This document shows positions 1 through 6,675 of a stretch of DNA of 11,355 nt, piece after piece. Each line of letters opens with the position of its first letter. Within the stretch, counting starts at the first letter, position 1. The translations under genes and the position numbers were made by a program. The notes under the pieces were generated by a model. The model made no database searches and was not told the origin of the DNA. It worked only from the letters and a program-made list of their open reading frames with translations. The DNA comes from Halobacteroidaceae bacterium (GTDB lineage: Bacteria > Bacillota > Halanaerobiia > B1SED10-174), in contig PUKG01000246.1 of NCBI GenBank assembly GCA_003550445.1, positions 1-11,355 on the forward strand. Direction: 5' to 3'.

Positions 1-2
1 TA

Positions 3-98
3 ATTACCCTACCCTTTCCTTTTTTAATGGGGATTTTTTTCCGTAGGTTTGTTTCCAGAGAAGCAATTGTAAACTTTATTGGCAAAGGGGGGAAGTAA
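3..98 (+). CDS. C-terminal end of a small hydrophobic protein (partial, runs off left edge)
   Basis: A frame is open from the left edge to a TAA at 96-98 and gives 31 residues. They consist of a hydrophobic stretch (LPFPFLMGIFF) followed by a basic, amphipathic tail (RRFVSREAIVNFIGKGGK). The Gly/Lys-rich last codons also form the Shine-Dalgarno sequence of the next gene, whose ATG lies one base past this stop, so the two are probably translationally coupled. The pattern of a hydrophobic helix, then V-x-x-E-x-x-V, resembles residues 40-66 of the permease that follows. I infer that this could be a companion half of the same transporter. The start and most of the protein lie outside the window, so the family is not identified. 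The alternative is an unrelated small membrane protein. Confidence 0.55.
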   Translation: MTLPFPFLMGIFFRRFVSREAIVNFIGKGGK

Positions 99-99
99 A

Positions 100-588
100 A
101 TGCTATTACCTGTTATCCTATTTGGTGTATTGGGAATTATTTTGTTTTTTATAAACCTAAAAAAAGGAAAACACATCTGGGGTATTAAAGCGGGAGCTCA
201 ACAGTTAATGGGAATTCTTCCGGTATTAGCAGTGGCTTTTATCCTTGCAGGGATGATAGAAGTTTTAATTCCCGAGGAATTTGTTAAAACCTGGCTGGCC
301 AGGGAGGCTGGCTTCAGGGGAGTTTTCCTGGGCACATTTGGAGGGATGTTTTTAGCAATGGGACCTTATGCTTCCTTCCCAATAATTGCTTCAATTTATG
401 GGGCTGGAGCGGGGATGGGAACCGTGATTGCTTTAATAACTGGATGGACTCTTCTTGGATTGAGCAGGTTACCTTTTGAAATCGGGACTTTGGGAATAAA
501 ATTTTCCCTGGTAAGACTTGGAATTGGGTTCCCTTTTTGTCTTCTTGCTGGGCTAATAGGTCATTGGGTGGAAATTGTTTTCTTCTAA
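100..588 (+). CDS. Half-size membrane permease, COG0701/DUF318-like
   Basis: This is a 162-residue, very hydrophobic protein with about five predicted membrane helices (roughly residues 2-20, 36-57, 72-92, 104-122 and 135-158). The core GPYASFPIIAS (88-98), followed by GAGAGMGTVIALITGW and the later RLPFEIGTLG, resembles the conserved core of the COG0701 permease family (related to ArsP/YraQ). Those proteins are often about 300 residues, so this is half-size and may pair with another half. The substrate is unknown and no metal-binding Cys cluster is visible. An upstream TTG at 79 is in frame. I chose ATG 100 because AGGGGGGAAG (86-95) sits just before it and the preceding gene stops at 96-98. 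It probably forms an operon with the truncated gene to its left. No clear terminator follows. Confidence 0.72.
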   Translation: MLLPVILFGVLGIILFFINLKKGKHIWGIKAGAQQLMGILPVLAVAFILAGMIEVLIPEEFVKTWLAREAGFRGVFLGTFGGMFLAMGPYASFPIIASIYGAGAGMGTVIALITGWTLLGLSRLPFEIGTLGIKFSLVRLGIGFPFCLLAGLIGHWVEIVFF

Positions 589-727
589 AAAGAGGAAGGA
601 TTTCCTATTGAACTAATAGAAATTTATATTAATTAGGCCTAATGCGATGGAAATTGTTTTTCCCGGCTTCTGGGTTAATATGACAGGATTTCTTTCTGGT
701 TAAAAAATCCGAATACCGAAAATGAGC

Positions 728-734
728 GGAGGGG
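728..734 (+). promoter_or_regulatory. Ribosome binding site that decides the fprA start
   Basis: GGAGGGG lies between an upstream in-frame ATG (722) and the tandem ATG-ATG at 737 and 740. It is five bases from ATG 740, so 740 (or 737) is the better start. ATG 722 has no Shine-Dalgarno sequence in front of it. Confidence 0.7.
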
Positions 735-739
735 AAATG

Positions 740-1930
740 ATGATACCAGTTAAAAATAATGTTTTCTGGGTTGGTAAAACTGACTGGGAGCTGAGGCGTT
801 TTCACGGGGATGAATATTCCACACACAGGGGAACAACTTATAACTCCTATCTTATCAAGGAAGAAAAGACCGTTCTAATTGATACGGTTTGGAAACCTTT
901 TGCCAGGGAATATGTTGAGAAATTGCGGAGAGAAATCGACCTTGAAGAAATTGATTTTATAATAATTAATCACGGGGAAATTGATCACAGTGGAGCTCTT
1001 CCTGAATTAATGGAGCATATTCCCAACACCCCAATTTATTGTTCCGAAAATGCCGTGCAATCAATTAAAGGTCATTACCACAAGGAATGGGATTTGAATG
1101 TTGTAAAAACAGGAGACAAACTGGAAATTGGTAACGGGAAAGAATTGGTATTTGTAGAAATGAAGTTACTCCACTGGCCGGACAGTATGGCCTGCTACTT
1201 AACAGGAGATAATATTCTTTTTAGCAATGATGCTTTTGGCCAGCATTATGCTTCGGAAAATTTGTATAATGACCTTGTTGACCAGTGTGAGCTTTTCGAA
1301 GAGGCAATAAAATACTATGCCAATATACTTACTCCTTTTAGCCCCCTGGTGGATAAAAAAATCAAAGAAATTCTTGCTCTTGAGCTCCCAATTGATATTA
1401 TTGCCCCCAGTCACGGGGTAATCTGGAGGGATAATCCCATCCAGATTGTTGAAAAATATCAAAAATGGGCAGCAAATTACCGGGAAAACCAGATAACCCT
1501 CCTGTACGATACAATGTGGGAAGGAACCAGGATAATGGCCGAAAATATCGCTGGGGGAATCAAACAGGGAGACCCAGAGGTGGAAATAAAATTATTTAAC
1601 ACGGCAAAAACTGATAAAAATGATATATTAACAGAAGTTTTCCGTTCAAAAGCCGTTCTTTTTGGTTCCCCAACGATAAACAGGTCAATTTTAATGAGTA
1701 TGGCAGCAATTATGGATGGAATTGAAGGCTTAAAATTTAAAGGGAAAAAGGCTGCCTCTTTTGGATGTTATGGCTGGAGCGGGGAAGCCGTAGGGAAATT
1801 AAACGAGATGGCAATGAAGGCAGGCTTCGAACTGGTGGAAGATGGTTTAAAAAACAAGTGGATGCCGGATAGGAAAAATATTGAAGAGTGTATAGGATTT
1901 GGCGAAAGAATTGGTAAAAAAACTAAATAA
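740..1930 (+). CDS. fprA: A-type flavoprotein / flavodiiron protein (O2 or NO reductase)
   Basis: The protein has 396 residues, the usual length of a minimal (class A) flavodiiron protein with no fused rubredoxin. Residues 1-250 form the beta-lactamase-like domain with a complete set of diiron ligands: H78-x-E80-x-D82-H83, H145, D164 and H225. Residues 251-396 form a flavodoxin-like FMN domain, with the phosphate-binding loop YDTMWEGT (256-263), FGSPTINRS (308-316) and FGCYGWSGE (341-349). Family members are cytoplasmic and reduce O2 to water or NO to N2O, taking electrons from rubredoxin or similar carriers, which protects anaerobes. No rubredoxin or reductase gene is adjacent, so the electron donor is encoded elsewhere. 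The gene appears monocistronic and ends at a strong hairpin. Whether O2 or NO is the main substrate cannot be read from the sequence. Confidence 0.93.
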   Translation: MIPVKNNVFWVGKTDWELRRFHGDEYSTHRGTTYNSYLIKEEKTVLIDTVWKPFAREYVEKLRREIDLEEIDFIIINHGEIDHSGALPELMEHIPNTPIYCSENAVQSIKGHYHKEWDLNVVKTGDKLEIGNGKELVFVEMKLLHWPDSMACYLTGDNILFSNDAFGQHYASENLYNDLVDQCELFEEAIKYYANILTPFSPLVDKKIKEILALELPIDIIAPSHGVIWRDNPIQIVEKYQKWAANYRENQITLLYDTMWEGTRIMAENIAGGIKQGDPEVEIKLFNTAKTDKNDILTEVFRSKAVLFGSPTINRSILMSMAAIMDGIEGLKFKGKKAASFGCYGWSGEAVGKLNEMAMKAGFELVEDGLKNKWMPDRKNIEECIGFGERIGKKTK

Positions 1931-1940
1931 GGTTAGAAAA

Positions 1941-1977
1941 AAGAAAAACCCCCGCCCAGGGCGGGGGTAAATTTTTT
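1941..1977. terminator. Bidirectional intrinsic terminator between fprA and tag
   Basis: A near-perfect GC palindrome at 1949-1967 (CCCCCGCC, loop CAG, GGCGGGGG) is flanked by T-rich sequence on the right for plus-strand transcripts (attttttcc) and by A-rich sequence on the left (gaaaaaagaaaaa), which is U-rich on the minus strand. It sits between the convergent fprA and tag genes, so it can end both transcripts. Confidence 0.9.
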
Positions 1978-1994
1978 CCAATTTTCTTTGGTGG

Positions 1995-2591
1995 TTATTT
2001 TCCCAGGGGGAAAACCTTTTGGTACTGATCGATTATCTCCTGATGGCGAAAACAACCTGTCAGGTGATCATTAACCAGGCCCGTCGCCTGAAGATGAGCA
2101 TAAATAATGGTTGGCCCAACAAACTGGAAACCTCTTTTTCGCATGTCATTGCTGATTTCTTCGGAAAGGGGGGTTTGAGAGGGTACTTCTTCTAACTTTT
2201 TCCAGGAGTTAACAATAGGTTTGTGGTCAATAAAACCCCAGAGATAGTTGCAAAAACTGCCAAACTCCTCCTGGATTTCGATAAATCTCCGGGCATTATT
2301 TATTGAAGCCCGAATTTTTCTTTGATTTCTAATTAGGCCGGGGTTTTCAATTAGCTGACCTACCTCTTTTTCCCGGAAATTTGCTATTAGAGCTGGATCA
2401 AAGTTGTGATAAGCCTCCCTGTAATTTTCTCGTTTTTTAAGGATTGTGAGCCAGCTCAGGCCTGCCTGGGCTGATTCCAGGATTAAAAATTCAAACTGTT
2501 TTTGGTCATTTAAAACAGGGATTCCCCATTCTCGGTCGTGGTATTCACGGTAAAGGGTATCTTCTTCGCACCATGGGCATCGTTCAACCAT
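1995..2591 (-). CDS. tag: DNA-3-methyladenine glycosylase I
   Basis: This 198-residue protein matches the length and motifs of E. coli Tag almost throughout. The family excises 3-methyladenine from alkylated DNA as the first step of base-excision repair in the cytoplasm. Visible features are the N-terminal RCPWC (4-8), YHDREWG (17-23) and AQAGLSW (41-47). The four zinc ligands appear as C5, H18, H176 and C180, each one residue later than in E. coli Tag. The base-pocket residues expected at Y17, E39 and W47 are also present. The start is ATG (complement of 2589-2591), with AAAGGAG upstream on the minus strand at about six bases spacing. The gene is transcribed alone, convergent with fprA. A possible promoter lies at about 2612-2645 on the minus strand (TTCAAG, then TATTAA), but it is weak. 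Confidence 0.96.
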   Translation of the reverse strand: MVERCPWCEEDTLYREYHDREWGIPVLNDQKQFEFLILESAQAGLSWLTILKKRENYREAYHNFDPALIANFREKEVGQLIENPGLIRNQRKIRASINNARRFIEIQEEFGSFCNYLWGFIDHKPIVNSWKKLEEVPSQTPLSEEISNDMRKRGFQFVGPTIIYAHLQATGLVNDHLTGCFRHQEIIDQYQKVFPLGK

Positions 2592-2934
2592 TTTGTTTCT
2601 CCTTTCAAGCTAAATTAATAAAGCACTAGAGAATCCCTTGAAAAAAAAATGGATTCCTATTTGGACATTTAAACGAGAAAAGCTTTAGTAACTGAATGAT
2701 GATAGGGAAGTTTGGTTTGGGGTGAGAAAAACGTTACTCTCTATAATTAAAATTCTTCAAACAAGTTGAGTTTTCCTGTTAGCAGGGCAATTCTTTTTAT
2801 TTAACTTCCAGCCCTCCAGGAAATGATTTTAAATTGTTTTGTTAATTTTTGAATTCTTCCGGAGAAGGAAAGGAGAAACCATTACCGAATATATTGTTTT
2901 AAAGAAATATGTTTTTGATAAGGAGGTAAGAATC
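2592..2934. other. 343-base divergent intergenic region
   Basis: This gap separates the minus-strand tag from the plus-strand small membrane protein, so it should hold promoters in both directions. It contains a 6-bp inverted repeat, GAATCC (2631-2636) and GGATTC (2651-2656), around a run of nine A's. It also has a TATAAT at 2742-2747 with no convincing -35 box, and an imperfect palindrome, TTCTTCCGGAGAA, near 2853-2865. Several AT-rich stretches occur. I see no supported gene here: an in-frame extension of the next gene up to a TTG at 2839 lacks a ribosome binding site. Confidence 0.5.
2920..2926 (+). promoter_or_regulatory. Strong ribosome binding site selecting a TTG start
   Basis: AAGGAGG is a near-perfect Shine-Dalgarno sequence eight bases before the TTG at 2935. 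No ATG is in frame nearby, so it fixes the start of the small membrane protein. Confidence 0.75.
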
Positions 2935-3258
2935 TTGGCCAGATGGGAAAGACTAATTATTTATCCGCTTCTAATGGTTTTTTTATTTGCGTTGATATCC
3001 GGGTTTCCCGCTCTACAGGCAGATCCTGAAGTAAAAGAAGAAATTCGAGCAAAACGTATAGCTTTGGTTAATGAAGAAAATAATGAGGTAGCTGTTTTAA
3101 GGGTAAACCCTGCAGGGGGAGGCCGTTTGGGAATATTTAATAGCCAGGGGCAGGAACTGCTTTCTCTGGGGGAGACTTCCCAGGGGAACGGAGCTATCCT
3201 TGTTTATGATAAGGATGGCCAAAACCCGATATTTTTAACAATTGAAGAAATTCAATAA
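2935..3258 (+). CDS. Small membrane-anchored beta-repeat protein of unknown function
   Basis: I do not recognise a named family. From the TTG at 2935 the protein has 107 residues. A short basic N-terminus (MARWER) leads into one hydrophobic segment (about 7-24), which is either a membrane anchor or an uncleaved signal peptide. After a charged linker (DPEVKEEIRAKR) come three similar short units that look like beta-hairpins: IALVNEENNEVAVLRV, RLGIFNSQGQELLSL and AILVYDKDGQNPIFLT. Each is a hydrophobic strand, a polar turn (often N/D-x-x-G), then a second strand. The predicted topology is a small domain facing out of the cell. The gene lies 95 bases upstream of prs and is probably cotranscribed with it. 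Starting at the upstream TTG (2839) would add 32 charged residues before the helix and lacks a ribosome binding site, so I reject that form. Confidence 0.62.
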   Translation: MARWERLIIYPLLMVFLFALISGFPALQADPEVKEEIRAKRIALVNEENNEVAVLRVNPAGGGRLGIFNSQGQELLSLGETSQGNGAILVYDKDGQNPIFLTIEEIQ

Positions 3259-3353
3259 TTTTTTTTAGTGAATTTTTAGGGGGGAGGGATGCAGGAACTT
3301 TGCCTTATGTTCCGAAGAATTTATTAAGATAAAAAAGTAAAGGGGGAATTAAA

Positions 3354-4298
3354 ATGCCCAGAGACGAGTTAAAGGTCTTCTCCGGGACTACCCACCCAGA
3401 GCTAGCAGCAGAAATTTGTAGCTACTTAAAAAGACCCCTGGGGAAGGCCAGCGCTTTTAAGTTCAGTAACGACAATATTTTTGTTACGGTTAATGAGAAT
3501 GTAAGGGATGCTGACGTGTTTATCGTGCAGACTTCCTGTCCTCCGGTTAATGATGGGTTAATGGAACTTTTGATTTTCATTGATGCCTGTCGGAGGGCTT
3601 CTGCAGGACGGATTACGGCGGTCATCCCTTATTATCCTTATGGCCGTTCTGACAAAAAAGATCAACCCAGGGTTCCTATTACCGCTCGACTTGTCAGTGA
3701 ATTATTAAGTGTTGCTGGGGCTGACCGGGTAATAACAATAGATCTCCATGCCCCTCAGATTCAGGGTTTCTTCTCAATACCCCTTGATCACCTTACTGCA
3801 AGGCATATTGTAGCAAAATACTTTAAAAAGAAAGGCACTGAAAACAAGGTGGTTCTGGCCCCGGATGTTGGAAGTGCACATTTTGTGGAGAAACTTGCCG
3901 ATTTATTAAACTTACCCTATGCAATAGTTGATAAACGACGAATTGGGAACGAAGAAAGGGCAGTTGCCCGGGGGATAATTGGTGATGTTGCCGGAAAAGA
4001 CGTAATTTTCTTCGATGATGAAATAAGCACCGCTGGTTCCCTTCAGGATGTTGTCCGCCTGTTAAAAGAAGAAGGTGCTGGGAAAATTTTTGCTTCCTGT
4101 ACTCACCCGGTTTTGTCGGGACCGGCAATTGATCGAATTAAAAAACTTCCCCTAGAAGAGTTAGTAGTTACAAACAGCATTCCAATTCCCCAGAAAAAAC
4201 GGTTGTCTAATTTGACTGTTTTAAGTCTGGGGTCCCTTTTGGCCGAGACAATAAAAAGGGTTCACCATGGAGAATCGATTAGCGCCCTTTTTAGATAG
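3354..4298 (+). CDS. prs: Ribose-phosphate pyrophosphokinase (divergent PRPP synthetase)
   Basis: The product has 314 residues, a normal Prs length. It should transfer pyrophosphate from ATP to ribose 5-phosphate to make PRPP for nucleotide, His and Trp synthesis in the cytoplasm. Family features are VNENVRDADVFIVQ (46-59), PYYPYGRSDKKDQPRVPIT (92-110), DLHAPQIQGFF (130-140) with H132, the catalytic-loop KRR (194-196), and the PRPP-binding loop FDDEISTAGS (220-229). Several usually constant positions differ: FSNDN (37-41) in place of FSDGE, GRSD (97-100) in place of ARQD, KRRIGNEER in place of KRRP, and DDEIST in place of DDMIDT. This suggests a divergent subfamily or a paralog. The start is ATG 3354, preceded by AAAGGGGGAA. 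mrfA begins 22 bases after the stop, so the two are probably in one transcript. Identity as a Prs-fold enzyme is secure; its exact donor is less so. Confidence 0.9.
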   Translation: MPRDELKVFSGTTHPELAAEICSYLKRPLGKASAFKFSNDNIFVTVNENVRDADVFIVQTSCPPVNDGLMELLIFIDACRRASAGRITAVIPYYPYGRSDKKDQPRVPITARLVSELLSVAGADRVITIDLHAPQIQGFFSIPLDHLTARHIVAKYFKKKGTENKVVLAPDVGSAHFVEKLADLLNLPYAIVDKRRIGNEERAVARGIIGDVAGKDVIFFDDEISTAGSLQDVVRLLKEEGAGKIFASCTHPVLSGPAIDRIKKLPLEELVVTNSIPIPQKKRLSNLTVLSLGSLLAETIKRVHHGESISALFR

Positions 4299-4320
4299 AT
4301 TTAAGTTTTGAGGAGGAAAA

Positions 4321-6564
4321 ATGAAGGCAAAGCAGGTGTTAAATGAACTCCTTAATGATCCCCGCTGGGGAAAAAATGTTACCAAACGGGAAGTCATTCC
4401 GGGAAGGGAAGCTGTCCTGGAAAAAATCCCTTCCTTTGTCAGGGAGGATCTACAACAATTAATGGTAAGAAAGGGAATTTCTTCCCTTTTCAGCCATCAG
4501 GCCAGGGCTGTAGAAATATCCAAAGAGGGGAAAGACATTGTAGTGGTTACCCCCACGGCATCAGGAAAAACCCTTTGCTATAATTTGCCTGTACTTAACC
4601 GGCTTTTAGATAACCCTGAGGCTCGGGCTTTGTTCCTTTTTCCCACTAAAGCTCTTGCCCAGGACCAGGTTGCCGGGCTGGTTTCCTGGGGGGATGAACT
4701 GGGTGAAAGAATCCGCACCTATACCTATGATGGGGATACCCCCGGGGAAGTCCGGAGGAAACTAAGGACAGCCGGGAACATAATAATTACCAACCCTGAT
4801 ATGTTACATACCGGGATTCTGCCCCACCATACCAAGTGGATGAAGCTTTTTGAAAATCTGGAGTTTATTGTTATTGATGAACTTCATACTTACCGGGGGG
4901 TTTTTGGGAGCCATTTCGCAAATGTCTTACGGCGGCTGGCCAGAATCTGCGAATTTTATGGATCCCGCCCCCAGTTTATTTGCACCTCCGCAACAATAGG
5001 GAACCCGGGCGAACATGCCTCCCGCCTTTTGGAAAGGGAGGTTTCTGTAGTTGACGAAGATGGTTCTCCCCGCGGCCCGAAGGAGGTTGTTTTTTATAAT
5101 CCTCCTGTAGTAAATGCTTCACTCGGGATTAGAAGGAGCTCCTTATTGGAAGCCGAAGGAATTGCAGGAAAACTAATTGAAGAGGGTCTTCAAACAATAG
5201 TATTTGCCCGGAGTCGGATACACACGGAACTATTGGCTACATACCTGGGTAGGAGGTTCAACCGGATTGGTGATATTAAAATCCGCAGTTACCGGGGAGG
5301 TTATTTGCCCAGGGAAAGAAGGAAAGTTGAAAAGGAACTGAGAGAAGGGGAATTAAATGGGGTGGTAAGCACAAATGCCCTGGAGTTGGGTATAGATATT
5401 GGGACCCTGCAGGCAGCGGTCCTTACAGGTTACCCGGGAACCATTGCCAGCACCTGGCAGCAGATAGGCAGGGCTGGCCGATCAAGGGACTATTCCCTCG
5501 CCTTTATTGTTGGAACATCAGGCCCCCTTAACCAGTTTATTATTAACAACCCTTCATATTTTCTCCTGGGTTCCACTGAAGAAGCTTTAATAAACCCTGA
5601 TAATTTGATTATTGCCGTTAATCATATTAAGTGTGCTGCCTTTGAGTTGCCTTTTACGGAGGAAGAAACCTTTGGCAATCTGGATCTTAAGGAAATCCTG
5701 AATTTTTTGGAAGAAAACCAGGTTATAAGGAAATCCAACGGCCGTTTTTACTGGATGGCAGAAGGGTATCCTGCAGAGGATATTTCCCTCAGGAGTGCTG
5801 CCAGCGATAACTTTGTTGTTATTGATTCTACTGCTGGGGCAAAGGTAATTGGGGAGGTCGATCGCTTCAGCGCTCCCATGTTAATTCATGAGGGGGCGAT
5901 CTATATCCACGGAAGCAACCAGTACCATATTGACCGTCTTGATTACGATCAGGAGAAGGCATATGCGCGCCCGGTAGATGCTGATTATTACACTGATGCA
6001 GATCTAGCGGTAGACCTGAAGGTCCTTGATATTTATTCGGAAGAGAAAAAGGGTATTGTTAAGCGGGCTCAAGGGGATGTTTCGGTAATAGCAAAAGCAA
6101 CAAAATATAAAAAAATAAAATTTTATACCCATGAAAATGTAGGCTGGGGTAATATAAACCTTCCCGAAGAGGAAATGCATACCTCGGCTTACTGGTTCAG
6201 CTTCCCCTATAGTGGAACTGAAAGGGAAAAAATGCAAAGTGCATTGCTGGGAATTGCCAATCTCATGGGCAATGTTGCCCCACTGGAAATGATGTGTGAT
6301 CCCAGGGATTTGAGGGTTTTGGCCCAGGTTAAAGCTCCCTTCACCAACCAACCCACCCTTTATATTTATGAAAGGTACCCGGGAGGGGTCGGATTAAGCG
6401 AGAAAATGTATGATCAACACTTTGAGCTTTTGAAAAGGGTTGAAATTATTCTTGAAAACTGTCCCTGCTCCAGCGGTTGTCCTTCATGTGTTGGGCCCGT
6501 TGAAGAAGTCGGGGAAAATGGGAAAGAAAATGCTCGCTGGTTAATAAATGACTTCCTTCAGTAA
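4321..6564 (+). CDS. mrfA: MrfA/YprA-type DEAD/DEAH-box DNA repair helicase with C-terminal Zn-binding cysteines
   Basis: The protein has 747 residues, very close to B. subtilis YprA (MrfA). Its superfamily 2 helicase core shows LFSHQARAV (56-64), Walker A TPTASGKT (77-84), PTKALAQDQ (109-117), TNPDMLH (157-163), the Walker B box DELH (186-189) and TSAT (222-225). The second RecA lobe has IVFARSR (293-299), STNALELGIDIG (350-361) and QQIGRAGR (380-387). The C-terminal region carries a four-cysteine cluster (C714, C716, C720, C723), as in DUF1998 proteins, where it binds zinc. In B. subtilis, MrfA works with the exonuclease MrfB in a UvrABC-independent repair of mitomycin C damage, and it is related to eukaryotic Hrq1. 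The start is ATG 4321 with GAGGAGG upstream. The gene is closely coupled to prs, and mrfB follows after a terminator-like hairpin. Confidence 0.93.
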   Translation: MKAKQVLNELLNDPRWGKNVTKREVIPGREAVLEKIPSFVREDLQQLMVRKGISSLFSHQARAVEISKEGKDIVVVTPTASGKTLCYNLPVLNRLLDNPEARALFLFPTKALAQDQVAGLVSWGDELGERIRTYTYDGDTPGEVRRKLRTAGNIIITNPDMLHTGILPHHTKWMKLFENLEFIVIDELHTYRGVFGSHFANVLRRLARICEFYGSRPQFICTSATIGNPGEHASRLLEREVSVVDEDGSPRGPKEVVFYNPPVVNASLGIRRSSLLEAEGIAGKLIEEGLQTIVFARSRIHTELLATYLGRRFNRIGDIKIRSYRGGYLPRERRKVEKELREGELNGVVSTNALELGIDIGTLQAAVLTGYPGTIASTWQQIGRAGRSRDYSLAFIVGTSGPLNQFIINNPSYFLLGSTEEALINPDNLIIAVNHIKCAAFELPFTEEETFGNLDLKEILNFLEENQVIRKSNGRFYWMAEGYPAEDISLRSAASDNFVVIDSTAGAKVIGEVDRFSAPMLIHEGAIYIHGSNQYHIDRLDYDQEKAYARPVDADYYTDADLAVDLKVLDIYSEEKKGIVKRAQGDVSVIAKATKYKKIKFYTHENVGWGNINLPEEEMHTSAYWFSFPYSGTEREKMQSALLGIANLMGNVAPLEMMCDPRDLRVLAQVKAPFTNQPTLYIYERYPGGVGLSEKMYDQHFELLKRVEIILENCPCSSGCPSCVGPVEEVGENGKENARWLINDFLQ

Positions 6565-6588
6565 AAGCCCTGCGGGGCTTTTTATTTT
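6563..6588 (+). terminator. Intrinsic terminator overlapping the mrfA stop codon
   Basis: The hairpin AAAAGCCC (6563-6570), loop TGCG, GGGCTTTT (6575-6582) is followed by a T-rich tract (tatttttg). The 5' arm includes two bases of the mrfA TAA, so the structure starts inside the stop codon. It would end or weaken transcription before mrfB. Confidence 0.8.
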
Positions 6589-6628
6589 TGTTTTAGGGAA
6601 AAGAGGAAAAACTCCTGTGAAATAGAAT

Positions 6629-6642
6629 AGTACATATGTTTC
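6629..6642. promoter_or_regulatory. Degenerate LexA-like palindrome upstream of mrfB (tentative)
   Basis: AGTAC-ATAT-GTTTC resembles the Firmicute SOS box CGAAC-N4-GTTCG. The inner AC-ATAT-GTT is intact and six of the ten defined bases match. It lies 33 bases before the mrfB start and directly follows a TAGAAT that could serve as a -10 element. The outer bases do not match and no good -35 is seen, so this is a candidate only. Confidence 0.25.
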
Positions 6643-6675
6643 CCTGTTTTTAATCTTTTCTGGAGGTAGAAACCA

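Noticed and set aside
687..710. GGATTT/AAATCC inverted repeat upstream of fprA as an operator or terminator
   Set aside because: It has only 6 bp with a long loop and no U-tract, in AT-rich sequence. This is easily chance.
2742..2747. TATAAT as a promoter -10 for the prs operon
   Set aside because: No reasonable -35 sequence is found 16-19 bases upstream (the region is G-rich), so I do not call it a promoter.
2839..2934. A longer N-terminus for the small membrane protein starting at TTG 2839
   Set aside because: It has no ribosome binding site and adds a charged stretch before the membrane helix. AAGGAGG at 2920-2926 strongly favours TTG 2935.
3289..3327. A possible 12-residue leader peptide (MQELCLMFRRIY) between the small membrane protein and prs
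   Set aside because: The G-rich Shine-Dalgarno sequence is only about one base from the ATG, which is too close, and there is no attenuator hairpin to go with a leader peptide.
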